54,924 bases of DNA from contig DAOPBR010000015.1 of NCBI GenBank assembly GCA_035395685.1, forward strand, positions 1 through 54,924, read 5' to 3'. Positions 1 to 8,976 of this stretch are shown piece after piece. The position numbers and the translations under genes were made by a program. The number at the start of each line of letters is the position of its first letter. Position 1 is the first letter of the stretch. Under the pieces are notes generated by a model. The model ran no database searches, was not told the origin of the DNA, and saw only the letters and a program-made list of their open reading frames with translations. Source of the DNA: JAKJGA01 sp029554345. Its GTDB lineage: Bacteria > Spirochaetota > UBA4802 > JAFGJZ01.

Positions 1-32
1 ACTTCGAGTCCGATTACTGTTTTGTATTTCAT
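1..32 (-). CDS. gatB: Asp-tRNA(Asn)/Glu-tRNA(Gln) amidotransferase subunit B, 5' end only
   Basis: Only the first ten or so codons lie in the window, read leftwards off its edge. They give MKYKTVIGLEV, which matches the very conserved GatB N-terminus (consensus M-x-Y-E-T-V-I-G-L-E-V-H). A GGAG ribosome-binding site sits five bases before the ATG. GatB is the subunit of GatCAB that activates the glutamate or aspartate of misacylated tRNA for amidation. The call rests on one short motif, but the motif, start and ribosome site agree. The gene is divergent from aspS, whose 5' region it shares (33-251). That 219-base interval holds TTGACA-like boxes on both strands without a convincing -10. Confidence 0.7.
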   Translation of the reverse strand, partial: MKYKTVIGLE

Positions 33-251
33 TTTATCTCCGGAAATCCAAATTGCGTTGTATTATGGAAAATATTGCGCGGTCATTTGTCAATCAAAAA
101 GGGCGGAATTAATTATTGACAAAAAGGCGTCGCGGAAAAGAAGTGAAATGATTTTTCGGTTTCAAAATCTGCTTATTCAGCGTGTTTTGATTCAATATCA
201 GTGTTTGAATTTCAGATTCTGATCAATTCCTTTTGAAATCTATGAGGTCCT

Positions 252-2027
252 ATGTTTGCAGAAAGAACCCACTGCGGTGATTTATCGGTTGCTGATGACG
301 GAAAAGAAGTTGTTGTTTGCGGATGGGTTGACCGTCGCAGAGATCACGGCGGCGTAATTTTTGTTATGGTTCGTGATGTTTCCGGCGATATTCAGGTAGT
401 TGCCGATGAAACGCATTCCAAAGAAGCCGCACTTTCGGCTGATAAGCTGAGAAATGAATACTGTGTTTATGTTAAAGGAAAAATCAGAAAAAGAACTCCT
501 GAAAACATTAATCCTAATATAAGATCCGGTGAAATCGAACTCGTAGCAGCAGAAATAAAGATTCTGAGCGAATCGACGCCGACTCCTTTTTCAATTGAGA
601 CTAGAGATAACCTGAGCGAAGAGGTTCGTCTCAAATACAGATTTCTTGATCTTAGAAGAGCAGAAATGCAGGAAGCGATGATCAAGCGTCATGAAGTGAT
701 GCAGGTTACACGAAACTACCTTACAAAGAACAGATTTTATGAAATAGAAACTCCGATACTTAATAAATCAACTCCTGAAGGTGCACGCGATTTTCTTGTT
801 CCTTCAAGAATCAACAAAGGAGAGTTTTACGCTCTTCCTCAGTCTCCGCAGATGTTCAAACAGATTCTTATGATGTCCGGTTTCGACAGATATTTCAATA
901 TCGTAAAATGTTTCCGAGATGAAGATCTCCGTAATGACCGTCAGCCTGAGTTTACTCAGATTGATATGGAGCTTTCCTTTATCGATCAGGATATGATCAT
1001 TGAAATTATTGAGGGTCTTCTTAAAGATATCGTAAAAGCTGTTAAGGGCATTGAAGTTAAAACACCTTTTATCAGAATTTCTTATGATGAAGCTATGTCG
1101 CGTTTCGGAAAAGACGCTCCTGATACACGTTTCGGTTTAGAGCTTTGCGATCTTTCTGATGTTTTTAAAAATTCGACATTTAATGTTTTTGCAAACGCGC
1201 TTGCATCAAAAGGCGTCGTAAAAGCGATTGCCGTTGAAAACGGCGAAAAAGTATCGCGTAAGATGATCGATGAATGGACTGAATACGTTAAGACATTCAA
1301 GGCCGGAGGTCTTCCGAATGTCAGATTCAGAAACGGCGCGTTTGAAGGCGGATTCGCGAAATTTCTTTCCGAAGATGAAAAGAAAGGCATAATCGAGAAA
1401 ATGAATCCGAAGGATGATTCGATTATCTTTTTCGGTTCTGATAAAAAGAATGTCGTTTACGATACGCTCGGAAATCTGCGTATAAAAATTGCGAGAGAGC
1501 TTGATCTTATAGATAAGGATAAACTCAACTTTCTATGGGTTACAGATTTTCCTCTTTTTGAATATTCGGAAGAAGATAAGCGTTTTTACGCAAAACATCA
1601 CATGTTTACGGCTCCTTCGCCGGAGACAATTCCTCTTCTTGAAAATATGAATCCGGATAATGTCGATGATATGAAAGCTCTCGCTTACGACATCGTTCTT
1701 AACGGTTCAGAAATCGGCGGCGGTTCAATAAGAATAAACAGAATGGATCTTCAGAAAAAAATGTTCGATCTTCTCGGAATGTCTGAAGAAGAGGCGAAAG
1801 TGAAGTTTTCATTTCTTCTTGATGCTCTTCAGTTCGGTGCGCCTCCTCACGGCGGTCTCGCTCTCGGACTTGACCGTGTTATGATGCTTCTTCTCAAACG
1901 CGATTCCATTCGCGATGTTATAGCGTTCCCTAAAACTCAGAAAGGGCAGTGCATGATGAGTAACGCTCCGAGTGAAGTTGCGATTGATCAGCTTAAGGAA
2001 CTTTCGATAAGGGTTATCGGACAGTAA
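252..2027 (+). CDS. aspS: Aspartyl-tRNA synthetase (bacterial type)
   Basis: Charges tRNA(Asp), and possibly tRNA(Asn) since a GatB gene is adjacent, in the cytoplasm. The 591 residues match the usual bacterial AspRS length. An N-terminal OB-fold anticodon-binding domain covers about residues 1-105. Class II motif 2 reads FRDEDLRNDRQPEFTQID near residue 220. A GAD insertion occupies the middle, and motif 3 (GGLALGLDR, then the AspRS-typical IRDVIAFPKT) lies near the C-terminus. The ATG follows a short AGG element. The stop TAA overlaps the next ATG as TAATG, so phoH is probably translationally coupled. Whether the enzyme is discriminating or non-discriminating cannot be settled by eye; the bacterial long form with GatCAB suggests it may be non-discriminating. 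Confidence 0.96.
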   Translation: MFAERTHCGDLSVADDGKEVVVCGWVDRRRDHGGVIFVMVRDVSGDIQVVADETHSKEAALSADKLRNEYCVYVKGKIRKRTPENINPNIRSGEIELVAAEIKILSESTPTPFSIETRDNLSEEVRLKYRFLDLRRAEMQEAMIKRHEVMQVTRNYLTKNRFYEIETPILNKSTPEGARDFLVPSRINKGEFYALPQSPQMFKQILMMSGFDRYFNIVKCFRDEDLRNDRQPEFTQIDMELSFIDQDMIIEIIEGLLKDIVKAVKGIEVKTPFIRISYDEAMSRFGKDAPDTRFGLELCDLSDVFKNSTFNVFANALASKGVVKAIAVENGEKVSRKMIDEWTEYVKTFKAGGLPNVRFRNGAFEGGFAKFLSEDEKKGIIEKMNPKDDSIIFFGSDKKNVVYDTLGNLRIKIARELDLIDKDKLNFLWVTDFPLFEYSEEDKRFYAKHHMFTAPSPETIPLLENMNPDNVDDMKALAYDIVLNGSEIGGGSIRINRMDLQKKMFDLLGMSEEEAKVKFSFLLDALQFGAPPHGGLALGLDRVMMLLLKRDSIRDVIAFPKTQKGQCMMSNAPSEVAIDQLKELSIRVIGQ

Positions 2028-2992
2028 TGGATTTAAATTTCGAGTTTGATGACTCTTCGCTTGCTGCCAAGCTTTGCGGAGTAAAAGATTCAAACATAAA
2101 AGAAATAGAAAAGTCTCTCGGAGTGAGCATCGTTCCGAGAGGAAATGTTCTTTTAATTTCGGGTGAGGATACCGGAGTTGAAAACGCAAACTCGCTCATG
2201 CATCTCATGAGCGATTATCTTCATGATAAAGATGACAGTTTCGAATTTGATCCGTTTGATCTCCGTTATCTTATTGATATGTCAAAGCAGGGAGTAAAAA
2301 TACGTCCCGAAGACATTTCAAGACTTAAAGTGAGGATTCCTGATACCGGAAAAACAGTTTATCCTAAGTCTTATACCCAGGCTCATTATCTTTCCGAAAT
2401 ATCCAAAAAATCAATAGTATTCGGTGTTGGTCCTGCCGGTACGGGGAAAACGTATCTCGCAGTTGCTGCTGCTTTGCGCGAATACTATGCGCAGAAGGTC
2501 TCGCGCATCATATTAACGCGTCCAGCTGTCGAAGCCGGTGAATCTCTCGGATATCTTCCGGGCGATTTCATGCAGAAAATAAATCCATATCTAAGACCTC
2601 TCTATGACGCATTGTTTGACCTTATGAGTTACGAGAAGGTTTCGCGCCTTATTGAAAATAATACGATTGAAATTGCACCGCTTGCATATATGCGCGGAAG
2701 AACTCTTAACAACGCGTTTATAATTCTTGATGAATCACAGAATACGACGAAGTCGCAGATGAAGATGTTTTTGACCCGCCTTGGCAATAATTCAAAAATG
2801 GTAATCTCTGGAGACGCAACTCAGATTGATATAGATAAACCGTCCCAATCAGGTCTTCTTCATTCGATGAAAATTCTCCGCGGAATCAAAGAAATTTCAT
2901 TTGTGGAATTCGGACCTGAAGATATCTGCAGACATCCTGTCGTGCAGAAAATTGTTTCGGCATATGATGCCGAGGCTGGAGAAACTAAATGA
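2027..2992 (+). CDS. phoH: PhoH-family ATPase (YbeZ-like)
   Basis: Cytoplasmic P-loop NTPase of the PhoH/YbeZ family, whose members associate with YbeY and are linked to ribosome and RNA maturation. The 321 residues are family-typical. A KH-like region occupies about residues 1-75. Walker A is GPAGTGKTYLA near residue 137, and Walker B with the PhoH signature is FIILDESQNT near residue 235, followed by the GD-T sensor segment (SGDATQID). The start overlaps the aspS stop by one base and the stop overlaps the next gene as ATGA. Lying two genes upstream of ybeY is the classical arrangement and supports the assignment. Confidence 0.93.
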   Translation: MDLNFEFDDSSLAAKLCGVKDSNIKEIEKSLGVSIVPRGNVLLISGEDTGVENANSLMHLMSDYLHDKDDSFEFDPFDLRYLIDMSKQGVKIRPEDISRLKVRIPDTGKTVYPKSYTQAHYLSEISKKSIVFGVGPAGTGKTYLAVAAALREYYAQKVSRIILTRPAVEAGESLGYLPGDFMQKINPYLRPLYDALFDLMSYEKVSRLIENNTIEIAPLAYMRGRTLNNAFIILDESQNTTKSQMKMFLTRLGNNSKMVISGDATQIDIDKPSQSGLLHSMKILRGIKEISFVEFGPEDICRHPVVQKIVSAYDAEAGETK

Positions 2993-5235
2993 ATTTTCTT
3001 CTTTCAAAGTTCAAAAGCATATCTTACTATATTTACGGAAACAGATTCTTCAGAATATTCTTTTTTATGAATGTTCTCCTCATTCTGGTATCAAGCATTC
3101 TTCTGACTTTGAACAGCGTCGGAGACGTTTATTCTTATTCAGAAGGAGATATTTGTCTTGAAACGATTCGCGTTAAACGCGATATATCCTACACTGTAGC
3201 TGATCAAACTGATATTTTGAAAAGAAATGCCGCTGAGAATGTACCTCTTTTTTTTGATTATGATCCGGATGTTTTGAATGACAGAGTCAGATATGTTTAC
3301 CGTTTGTTTAAGGGACTGCAAACAGGTTACGATTCTTCATCGCAGTCTATAGGCGATTATGAAAAGCTTGAATACCTGAATAATAATTTTCCTGAATTTT
3401 CACGTCTCAATAAAAGTTTTTTTGACGCTTTGCTTTCGGCAAAATCATCTGATGAACTTAAGAATTCAATCGTAAAAGCGCTGAGTGATATTTATGACGA
3501 AGGTGTTCTCGACAAGTCTTATTCAAATCCAATGAATATTGCAAATACGAAAGTTGCATTTATCGATTCAGCCGGTTCACGCGATTCACAGAAAAATGTT
3601 AATCAATTAAGGACTTCGGATGATATAAGAAAGAATCTGAATGAAATTCTCAGACCTTATGTTCAGCGTTTTCCGGCTAATCAGCAGACTGCTGCTGTTA
3701 TCATTATTAGAAATCTGATAGTACCCAATCTTTTTTTTAATGAGACTGAGACCCGCAGGCATATTGATAAGGCTGCAAAAGAAATTAAGCCGGTAGCGGC
3801 AGTATTAAAGAAAGATCAGATAATAGCAAGAGAAGGAGATCCCGTTTCTCCTGAAGTTCTGTCGAAAATAAAAATAATGAATAAGCATTCGGCAAAGCTT
3901 CATATTAATTTTATAATCGGTATAATTTGTTTTCAGTTTTTGATTTATCTTATTATCGCGCTTTATCTGAAAGATTATTTTGCCAGAACAATTAATGACA
4001 TAAAAATTCCAATTTTAACTTTTTTTATCGTAACCGGATTTTACTTATACGCATTTTTTGCATACAGGCAGAATGCTGAATTAAATTCAGTTTATATATT
4101 CGCACTGGCTCTTCCTATTCCTTTTATTGTTATTACTCTGAGTCTTCTGTATAATATTTATATCGCTTTTCTTGCCGGAATTTACGCGGTTACATTCGTG
4201 AATGTGATTTCGAACGGTGATAACGCCTCAACGGTAATCGCCTCGGTTTCTCTTCTTATTTCGATATTTGCTTCCAAGAACATCGAAAAACGTACGGATT
4301 TTCTGAATGTCGGAATAGGAATAGCTGTTGTAAACAGTCTCCTTTCGGCGGCTATAGGATTTATAGATGATTATTCTTATCAGAGAATTCTATCCAATGT
4401 CAAGGTTTCATTTATCAGCGGACTCGCGAATACAATTGCGGTCATGGGGCTTTTTCCTATATTTGAGCATTTTTTCGGAGCAACAACCCGTTTCAGACTT
4501 CTCGAATTGATGGATCTTAATTCTTCTATATTTAAAAAGATGCTTATAAAAGCACCCGGAACATATAACCACTCGATAATGGTTGCAAATCTTTCGGAAG
4601 CTGCTGCAAAAGAAATAAATGCCGATCATTATCTTGCTAAGGTTGGGGCATTTTATCACGATATCGGGAAAATCAACGATTCTGCAATTTATATAGAGAA
4701 TAAAAAAGAAGGGGAGAAAATCGAGAAAGAACCTCTCGAATACTGCCGTCTGATAATATCTCATGTCGAAAAGGGAGTAAGACTTGCTAAAGAATTGAAA
4801 TTGCCTGACGAAGTTATTGATTTTATCAGAGAACATCACGGGCAAAGCACGATGACTTTTTTCTATCATCAGGCTCTTGAAAAAGCAAGCGGTGAAAATA
4901 ACTCGTTTGTCAACCAGTCTGATTTTCAGTATCTCGGACCAAAACCGCGCACAAGAGAAACAGCGCTTGTTATGCTTGCCGACGCCATTGAAGCCGCTTC
5001 GAGAAGCGTTACGGAACCTACTTATACAAAGCTTGAAACTTTAGTAAAAAAGATAATACATAATAAGCTTAATGAAGGCGAATTCGAAAATTGTGATCTG
5101 ACATTCAAGGATATCAATAAAATTCAAAAAGCCTTCATCAGAATCCTCGCTGGTATTTTCCATACCAGAATAGAATATCCGGATAAAGAAGATATCCGTA
5201 AACTCGAGAAGCAGGTTAACAAAGCGAATGAATAA
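2989..5235 (+). CDS. 7TM-HD membrane phosphohydrolase (PgpH/YqfF-like, putative c-di-AMP phosphodiesterase)
   Basis: 748-residue membrane protein. One N-terminal transmembrane helix (about 20-40) is followed by a roughly 250-residue extracytoplasmic domain of 7TMR-HDED type. A block of about seven hydrophobic helices (about 305-510) comes next, then a cytoplasmic HD domain with the metal site YHDIGK (His557-Asp558) and a downstream HHG. Listeria PgpH, with this architecture, degrades cyclic di-AMP; that activity is transferred from the family. The gene lies between phoH and ybeY, as in many Firmicutes and spirochaetes, and overlaps both (ATGA with phoH, 8 bases with ybeY). A diadenylate cyclase should exist elsewhere in the genome if the assignment holds. 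Confidence 0.88.
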   Translation: MNFLLSKFKSISYYIYGNRFFRIFFFMNVLLILVSSILLTLNSVGDVYSYSEGDICLETIRVKRDISYTVADQTDILKRNAAENVPLFFDYDPDVLNDRVRYVYRLFKGLQTGYDSSSQSIGDYEKLEYLNNNFPEFSRLNKSFFDALLSAKSSDELKNSIVKALSDIYDEGVLDKSYSNPMNIANTKVAFIDSAGSRDSQKNVNQLRTSDDIRKNLNEILRPYVQRFPANQQTAAVIIIRNLIVPNLFFNETETRRHIDKAAKEIKPVAAVLKKDQIIAREGDPVSPEVLSKIKIMNKHSAKLHINFIIGIICFQFLIYLIIALYLKDYFARTINDIKIPILTFFIVTGFYLYAFFAYRQNAELNSVYIFALALPIPFIVITLSLLYNIYIAFLAGIYAVTFVNVISNGDNASTVIASVSLLISIFASKNIEKRTDFLNVGIGIAVVNSLLSAAIGFIDDYSYQRILSNVKVSFISGLANTIAVMGLFPIFEHFFGATTRFRLLELMDLNSSIFKKMLIKAPGTYNHSIMVANLSEAAAKEINADHYLAKVGAFYHDIGKINDSAIYIENKKEGEKIEKEPLEYCRLIISHVEKGVRLAKELKLPDEVIDFIREHHGQSTMTFFYHQALEKASGENNSFVNQSDFQYLGPKPRTRETALVMLADAIEAASRSVTEPTYTKLETLVKKIIHNKLNEGEFENCDLTFKDINKIQKAFIRILAGIFHTRIEYPDKEDIRKLEKQVNKANE

Positions 5236-5680
5236 AATTGCCGTTTTTACGCAGGGGAAAGTGAAATTTCCTTACAGCGATGTTACAAAACCCTATATTA
5301 CATCCTTGGTCAAAAAATCATTAAAATTGCTGACTCTCGAAAATGTTTCCGTTTCAATAATAGTTTCGGATAATGATTTTATAACAAAAATAAATTCAGA
5401 TTACCGTAAAAAAAATTATGCGACTGACGTTATCTCTTTTGCTTATCGAGAACAGCCTTTCCCTGAGATAAAAGAGGAAAATGAGGTTCTTGGAGACATT
5501 TATGTTTCGGCTGAAAAGGCAGCGGAGCAGGCTGAAGAAATAGGACATTCTCTAAAGGACGAATTCGCAAGACTTCTTGTTCACGGAATTCTTCACCTGA
5601 TCGGCTATGATCACGAAAAGGGTAAAAAAGAAGAACTCCGTATGCAGGAAATGGAAGATTATATTCTAGAAAGAATATGA
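5228..5680 (+). CDS. ybeY: Endoribonuclease YbeY, rRNA maturation factor
   Basis: Single-domain metalloprotein needed for 16S rRNA 3'-end maturation and ribosome quality control in the family. The 150 residues are normal for YbeY. The zinc site is the signature H-x3-H-x5-H in VHGILHLIGYDH near the C-terminus, and the preceding DVISFAYRE / LGDIYVS segments are also typical. The start overlaps the end of the HD gene by 8 bases, so translation is likely coupled. It is the last gene of the aspS-phoH-HD-ybeY run; a 59-base gap follows before the next gene, which has its own strong ribosome site. Confidence 0.95.
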   Translation: MNKIAVFTQGKVKFPYSDVTKPYITSLVKKSLKLLTLENVSVSIIVSDNDFITKINSDYRKKNYATDVISFAYREQPFPEIKEENEVLGDIYVSAEKAAEQAEEIGHSLKDEFARLLVHGILHLIGYDHEKGKKEELRMQEMEDYILERI

Positions 5681-5739
5681 CCTGAAAACCACTGGACTTT
5701 TAATTAAAAACAAAATATTCTGGCGCAAAGGAGGAACGG

Positions 5740-6402
5740 ATGAAACGTATAAAGAAAATTCTGCCTTTTGCTGCGGGAATATTTTTAGGCATGATAATAC
5801 TTTTTCCGGTTTTTGCAATTAACCGGCAGGATTCGGTAATTGCTCTTGCAGACGGAAATTTTATGCGTTCTGATTTTTCTTTTTCTGTATTTTCCCGTGT
5901 TGTTTATTTTAATTCTGCAGGATATCAGACAAAAGAAGCAGCAATTTCCGGAACAAACGGTCATTCATTCGGGGTTGTTAAAACTGATCAGCTTCTTTAT
6001 ATAGAATTTATTCATGAATCGCCGGTAGAAGATACGGCATTGCAGGATGATCAGTCAGTCAAAATTGATTTCCCGTATGCCGGAAAATACAAACTTAATG
6101 CTAACGGAAATGACGGAACACTGAACATAATTAAAACAGATAAAGGCTACTATGCAACAATTCAATTCCCGAATTGGGGTAAAGCGTCGGTAGAAATTTT
6201 AAAAAGACTTTCCTTTAAAGGCAGACGGATTTATTTTGTCCGTTCGGTGAGTACAAAGGAAGAACTGGCAAAAACCGGAGCGACATCGTACTTCACTCAG
6301 GAATATTACGGAGAATTTTCCACAGACGGAACTCTTGTGAGCGGTCAGTATGTACTGCGCGGGGCAAAATATCAGTGGAATGCAATCAGAATTAAGAGGT
6401 AA
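5740..6402 (+). CDS. Exported or membrane-anchored protein of unknown function
   Basis: I do not recognise this 220-residue protein. It begins with a basic stretch (MKRIKK) and a hydrophobic helix at about residues 7-27, followed by NRQ, so it is either a signal peptide or an uncleaved anchor. No lipobox is visible. The rest is polar and looks beta-rich, with many short F/Y-containing strands and no cysteines, and no catalytic motif is apparent. An excellent AAAGGAGG ribosome site precedes the ATG, so expression may be high. It sits between ybeY and ychF with a 2-base gap to ychF and is probably co-transcribed with it, which says little about its role outside the cytoplasm. Confidence 0.75.
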   Translation: MKRIKKILPFAAGIFLGMIILFPVFAINRQDSVIALADGNFMRSDFSFSVFSRVVYFNSAGYQTKEAAISGTNGHSFGVVKTDQLLYIEFIHESPVEDTALQDDQSVKIDFPYAGKYKLNANGNDGTLNIIKTDKGYYATIQFPNWGKASVEILKRLSFKGRRIYFVRSVSTKEELAKTGATSYFTQEYYGEFSTDGTLVSGQYVLRGAKYQWNAIRIKR

Positions 6403-6404
6403 AT

Positions 6405-7505
6405 ATGGCATTAAGCATCGGAATTGTCGGGCTTCCAAACGTAGGCAAATCGACACTATTTAACGCTCTGACAAAGGCTCAGAATGCTCAGGCGGCAAAT
6501 TATCCATTTTGTACAATTGAACCAAACAAGGCAATAGTAGCTGTACCTGATAAAAGGCTGAAGGATCTTTCCGCGATAGTCAATCCCCAGAATATTCAGA
6601 ACGCAGTTGTTGAATTTACTGATATTGCAGGTCTTGTAAAAGGCGCGTCAAAGGGGGAGGGTCTTGGAAATCAGTTTCTTTCTCACATACGTGAAACTTC
6701 AGCGATCGTGCATGTTGTCAGATGTTTTGAGGATGATAATATAGTTCATGTTTCGGGATCGATTGATCCGGTCGGCGACATTGAAGTAATCAATACTGAA
6801 CTTATTCTTGCAGATATCCAGATGCTTGAAAAAAGAATTGAACGTCTGGAAAAAAGCGCGAAAGGAGATAAGAAACAACAGCCTCTGCTTGATAAGGCAA
6901 AAGCTGTTTTGGAATATCTGAATCAGGGAAAACCTGCATCGCTTTTTCCAGAACAGGATGATCTTTTTGAAGAACTTAAAAAAGAATCCGGGCTTATTAC
7001 ATTAAAACCCGTAATATTTGCCGCGAATGTTGATGATTCGGATATAGCTTCCGATAACGCTCATGTTCTTGCGGTTAGGAAATATGCTGAAGGTCATAAT
7101 GCACGAGTTGTGAAAGTGTGCGCAAAGATTGAAGAAGAGATGAGCGGAATGAGCGATGATGAGAGACTTGAGTTTCTTGTTTCGATGGGTTCCGACGGAG
7201 AAAGCGGACTTGAGCATATTATCCGCGAAGGTTATGCGATACTTGGTCTCATCAGCTATTTTACCGCGGGGGTAAAGGAAGTCCGCGCATGGACTATACA
7301 AAAAGGCTGGAAGGCTCCGAAGGCAGCTTCGGTTATTCATAACGATTTTGAGCGCGGATTCATACGCGCGGAAGTTATCTCGTTTCAGGATTTTGTCGAG
7401 AACAAAGGTGAAGCCGGTGCGAAAGCTGCCGGAAAAATGCGCCTTGAAGGTAAGGAGTATGAAGTTGCTGACGGCGACGTTATGCACTTTCTTTTTAATG
7501 TATGA
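6405..7505 (+). CDS. ychF: Redox-regulated ATPase/GTPase YchF (Obg family)
   Basis: Universal translation-associated P-loop ATPase of the Obg-like family. The 366 residues are canonical. G1 is GLPNVGKSTLFNAL at residue 7, and G3 is DIAGLVKGASKGEGLGNQFL near residue 68, showing the YchF hallmark in that segment. A coiled insert follows (about 130-195), and a C-terminal TGS-like domain ends in the conserved YEVADGDVMHFLFNV. An AGAGG ribosome site is close to the ATG. The stop is nested in the next start (ATGA), coupling it to prmA. Confidence 0.97.
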   Translation: MALSIGIVGLPNVGKSTLFNALTKAQNAQAANYPFCTIEPNKAIVAVPDKRLKDLSAIVNPQNIQNAVVEFTDIAGLVKGASKGEGLGNQFLSHIRETSAIVHVVRCFEDDNIVHVSGSIDPVGDIEVINTELILADIQMLEKRIERLEKSAKGDKKQQPLLDKAKAVLEYLNQGKPASLFPEQDDLFEELKKESGLITLKPVIFAANVDDSDIASDNAHVLAVRKYAEGHNARVVKVCAKIEEEMSGMSDDERLEFLVSMGSDGESGLEHIIREGYAILGLISYFTAGVKEVRAWTIQKGWKAPKAASVIHNDFERGFIRAEVISFQDFVENKGEAGAKAAGKMRLEGKEYEVADGDVMHFLFNV

Positions 7506-8296
7506 AACTTTATAAAGTCGCGATTAAAGATTATGATGTTGTTCTTGCGGAAGAAATACTTTTTGCGCTTAATGCCCAGAGTATAACCGAAACTGAAGAG
7601 GGAATATTCGCTATAGTTTCTGAGGAAAATATTGATGATATTGTTGAAGAATTCGGTTATCACGCAGAAATAACATTGATCGAAAACCGCGACTGGGTAA
7701 ACAGCTGGGCAGAATCATTTTTGGGGATTGAAGCTTCGGAGAGAACTGCCGTTGTTACACCGGGTTTTACTTTAGGCAAAGAGATAGAGATAATAGTTTC
7801 CCCCGAGAACGCATTCGGTGCGGGTACTCATCCTACAACGCGTCTTTGCATCAGACTTATCGAAGAGGTTTTTCTTTCGTTTCCGGTAAAATCTTTTCTT
7901 GATATCGGTTCAGGCAGCGGTGTTCTTGCTATTCTTGCTGCAAAGCTCGGGGCTGAAAACGTAACTGCTATTGAAGTCGAAAAGGCGGCGTATGAAAAAT
8001 CGATTGAAAATTCTGATAAAAATTCAGTAAGTATTAAAGTAATAAATTCCGGCATAGAAGAATTCCCGGCAGATTTTGAATATGATGTGGTTTGTGCGAA
8101 TCTGCATTCTAAATTGATAGAAGATAATATAGTATCCATAAAGAAGCACTCGGGTGAGAACTCCTTTCTGATTTTAAGCGGCATAATGAATATCTGGGCT
8201 GATGATATGGAAAAAATATTTCAACATCATGCATTGTCTGTGTCAAAAAAGATAACTGAAGATGAATGGGTAGCATATCTTCTTTCGTGCGAATAA
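7502..8296 (+). CDS. prmA: Ribosomal protein L11 methyltransferase
   Basis: SAM-dependent class I methyltransferase that trimethylates ribosomal protein L11. The 264 residues are slightly shorter than E. coli PrmA (about 290). The PrmA signature ENAFGAGTHPTT lies near residue 100, motif I FLDIGSGSGVLAI near residue 137 and the acidic motif II TAIEVE near residue 157. The catalytic-loop equivalent reads CANLHSKL. The N-terminal domain (about 1-85) is the substrate-recognition part. The gene overlaps ychF by 4 bases. Its family also contains related methyltransferases, but the length and the ENAFGAGTHPTT block favour PrmA. Confidence 0.9.
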   Translation: MKLYKVAIKDYDVVLAEEILFALNAQSITETEEGIFAIVSEENIDDIVEEFGYHAEITLIENRDWVNSWAESFLGIEASERTAVVTPGFTLGKEIEIIVSPENAFGAGTHPTTRLCIRLIEEVFLSFPVKSFLDIGSGSGVLAILAAKLGAENVTAIEVEKAAYEKSIENSDKNSVSIKVINSGIEEFPADFEYDVVCANLHSKLIEDNIVSIKKHSGENSFLILSGIMNIWADDMEKIFQHHALSVSKKITEDEWVAYLLSCE

Positions 8297-8352
8297 GACA
8301 GGTTCTTTAAGTAAGCCCTGAATTCAATTTAAGAAAAATTATTGCTTAAATA

Positions 8353-8976
8353 ATGCTCATGTCCCAGACTGATTGTATGGAAAGTTTTGCCGAATACCAT
8401 TTCATCAAAGGAAAAGTTATTTTTTGCGGATGCAATATGGATATTCCTGCGTCACGTTTCGGTAAAAAAACATTCAGCCGAGGTGACCGTTTTCTTTTTG
8501 TTCCCTACAACTGTTTGATAAAAAGAATTTTTAAATTACATTATCTGGCCGTATTGTGTGAAATTACGGGAGAAAAAAATTCAGCGGATAAGATTATTTA
8601 TGAAGTAAAGGGTCTTCATAAAGTTGTAATAAAGAAGTATAAGAATAATTCTGCATATTTTGAAGAAATTTTTCCAGGAATAAACCGAAAAACGGAAAAT
8701 GTTGTCGGCAGTCTCCGTAAAAAAGCACAGGAATTCGTTTTTTTAATAAATACGGAAGAATCTGAAAAACTGATTTATCTGATGAATTTCAGTAATGATT
8801 TTTCGGAATTTTCTGACTTTGTGACAAATTATTTTATTCTGAATTATAAGGACAGAATCAGAATATTTTCAGAAAGAGATTTGTATAAAAAGTATTTAAT
8901 GCTTCACGCAATGCTGGATAAATTAATAATTAAGACACAAAAGAGGATTCTTCGTGAAAAAAAAAGTATTGGGTGA
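8353..8976 (+). CDS. Stand-alone LON substrate-binding-domain protein (divergent)
   Basis: 207 residues that resemble only the N-terminal region of Lon protease. An early beta-rich half (about 15-90) includes an FFVP-like RFLFVPYN segment. It is followed by a helical part whose pattern (VFLINTEES..., then DFVTNYFILNY, ERDLYKKYLMLHAMLDKLI) resembles the Lon helix near residues 150-200. There is no AAA+ or protease domain. Similarity is by eye and distant. No ribosome site is clear before ATG 8353; ATG 8359 is equally possible. It overlaps the next gene by 23 bases, so the two are probably one unit. Function is unknown; stand-alone LON domains are usually assumed to bind proteins. Confidence 0.55.
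   Translation: MLMSQTDCMESFAEYHFIKGKVIFCGCNMDIPASRFGKKTFSRGDRFLFVPYNCLIKRIFKLHYLAVLCEITGEKNSADKIIYEVKGLHKVVIKKYKNNSAYFEEIFPGINRKTENVVGSLRKKAQEFVFLINTEESEKLIYLMNFSNDFSEFSDFVTNYFILNYKDRIRIFSERDLYKKYLMLHAMLDKLIIKTQKRILREKKSIG

Noticed and set aside
62..93. Minus-strand TTGACA (93-88) as the gatB promoter
   Set aside because: The nearest good -10, CATAAT (67-62), is 20 bases away; at 17 bases the hexamer is TTCCAT.
116..121. Perfect TTGACA as an aspS promoter
   Set aside because: No acceptable -10 at 16-18 bases downstream (AGAAGT), so the -35 alone is not convincing.
22..222. 66-codon open frame between gatB and aspS
   Set aside because: No ribosome site, Ile/Tyr/Phe-rich composition from AT-rich DNA, and it starts within the gatB start region on the other strand; more likely an intergenic chance frame.
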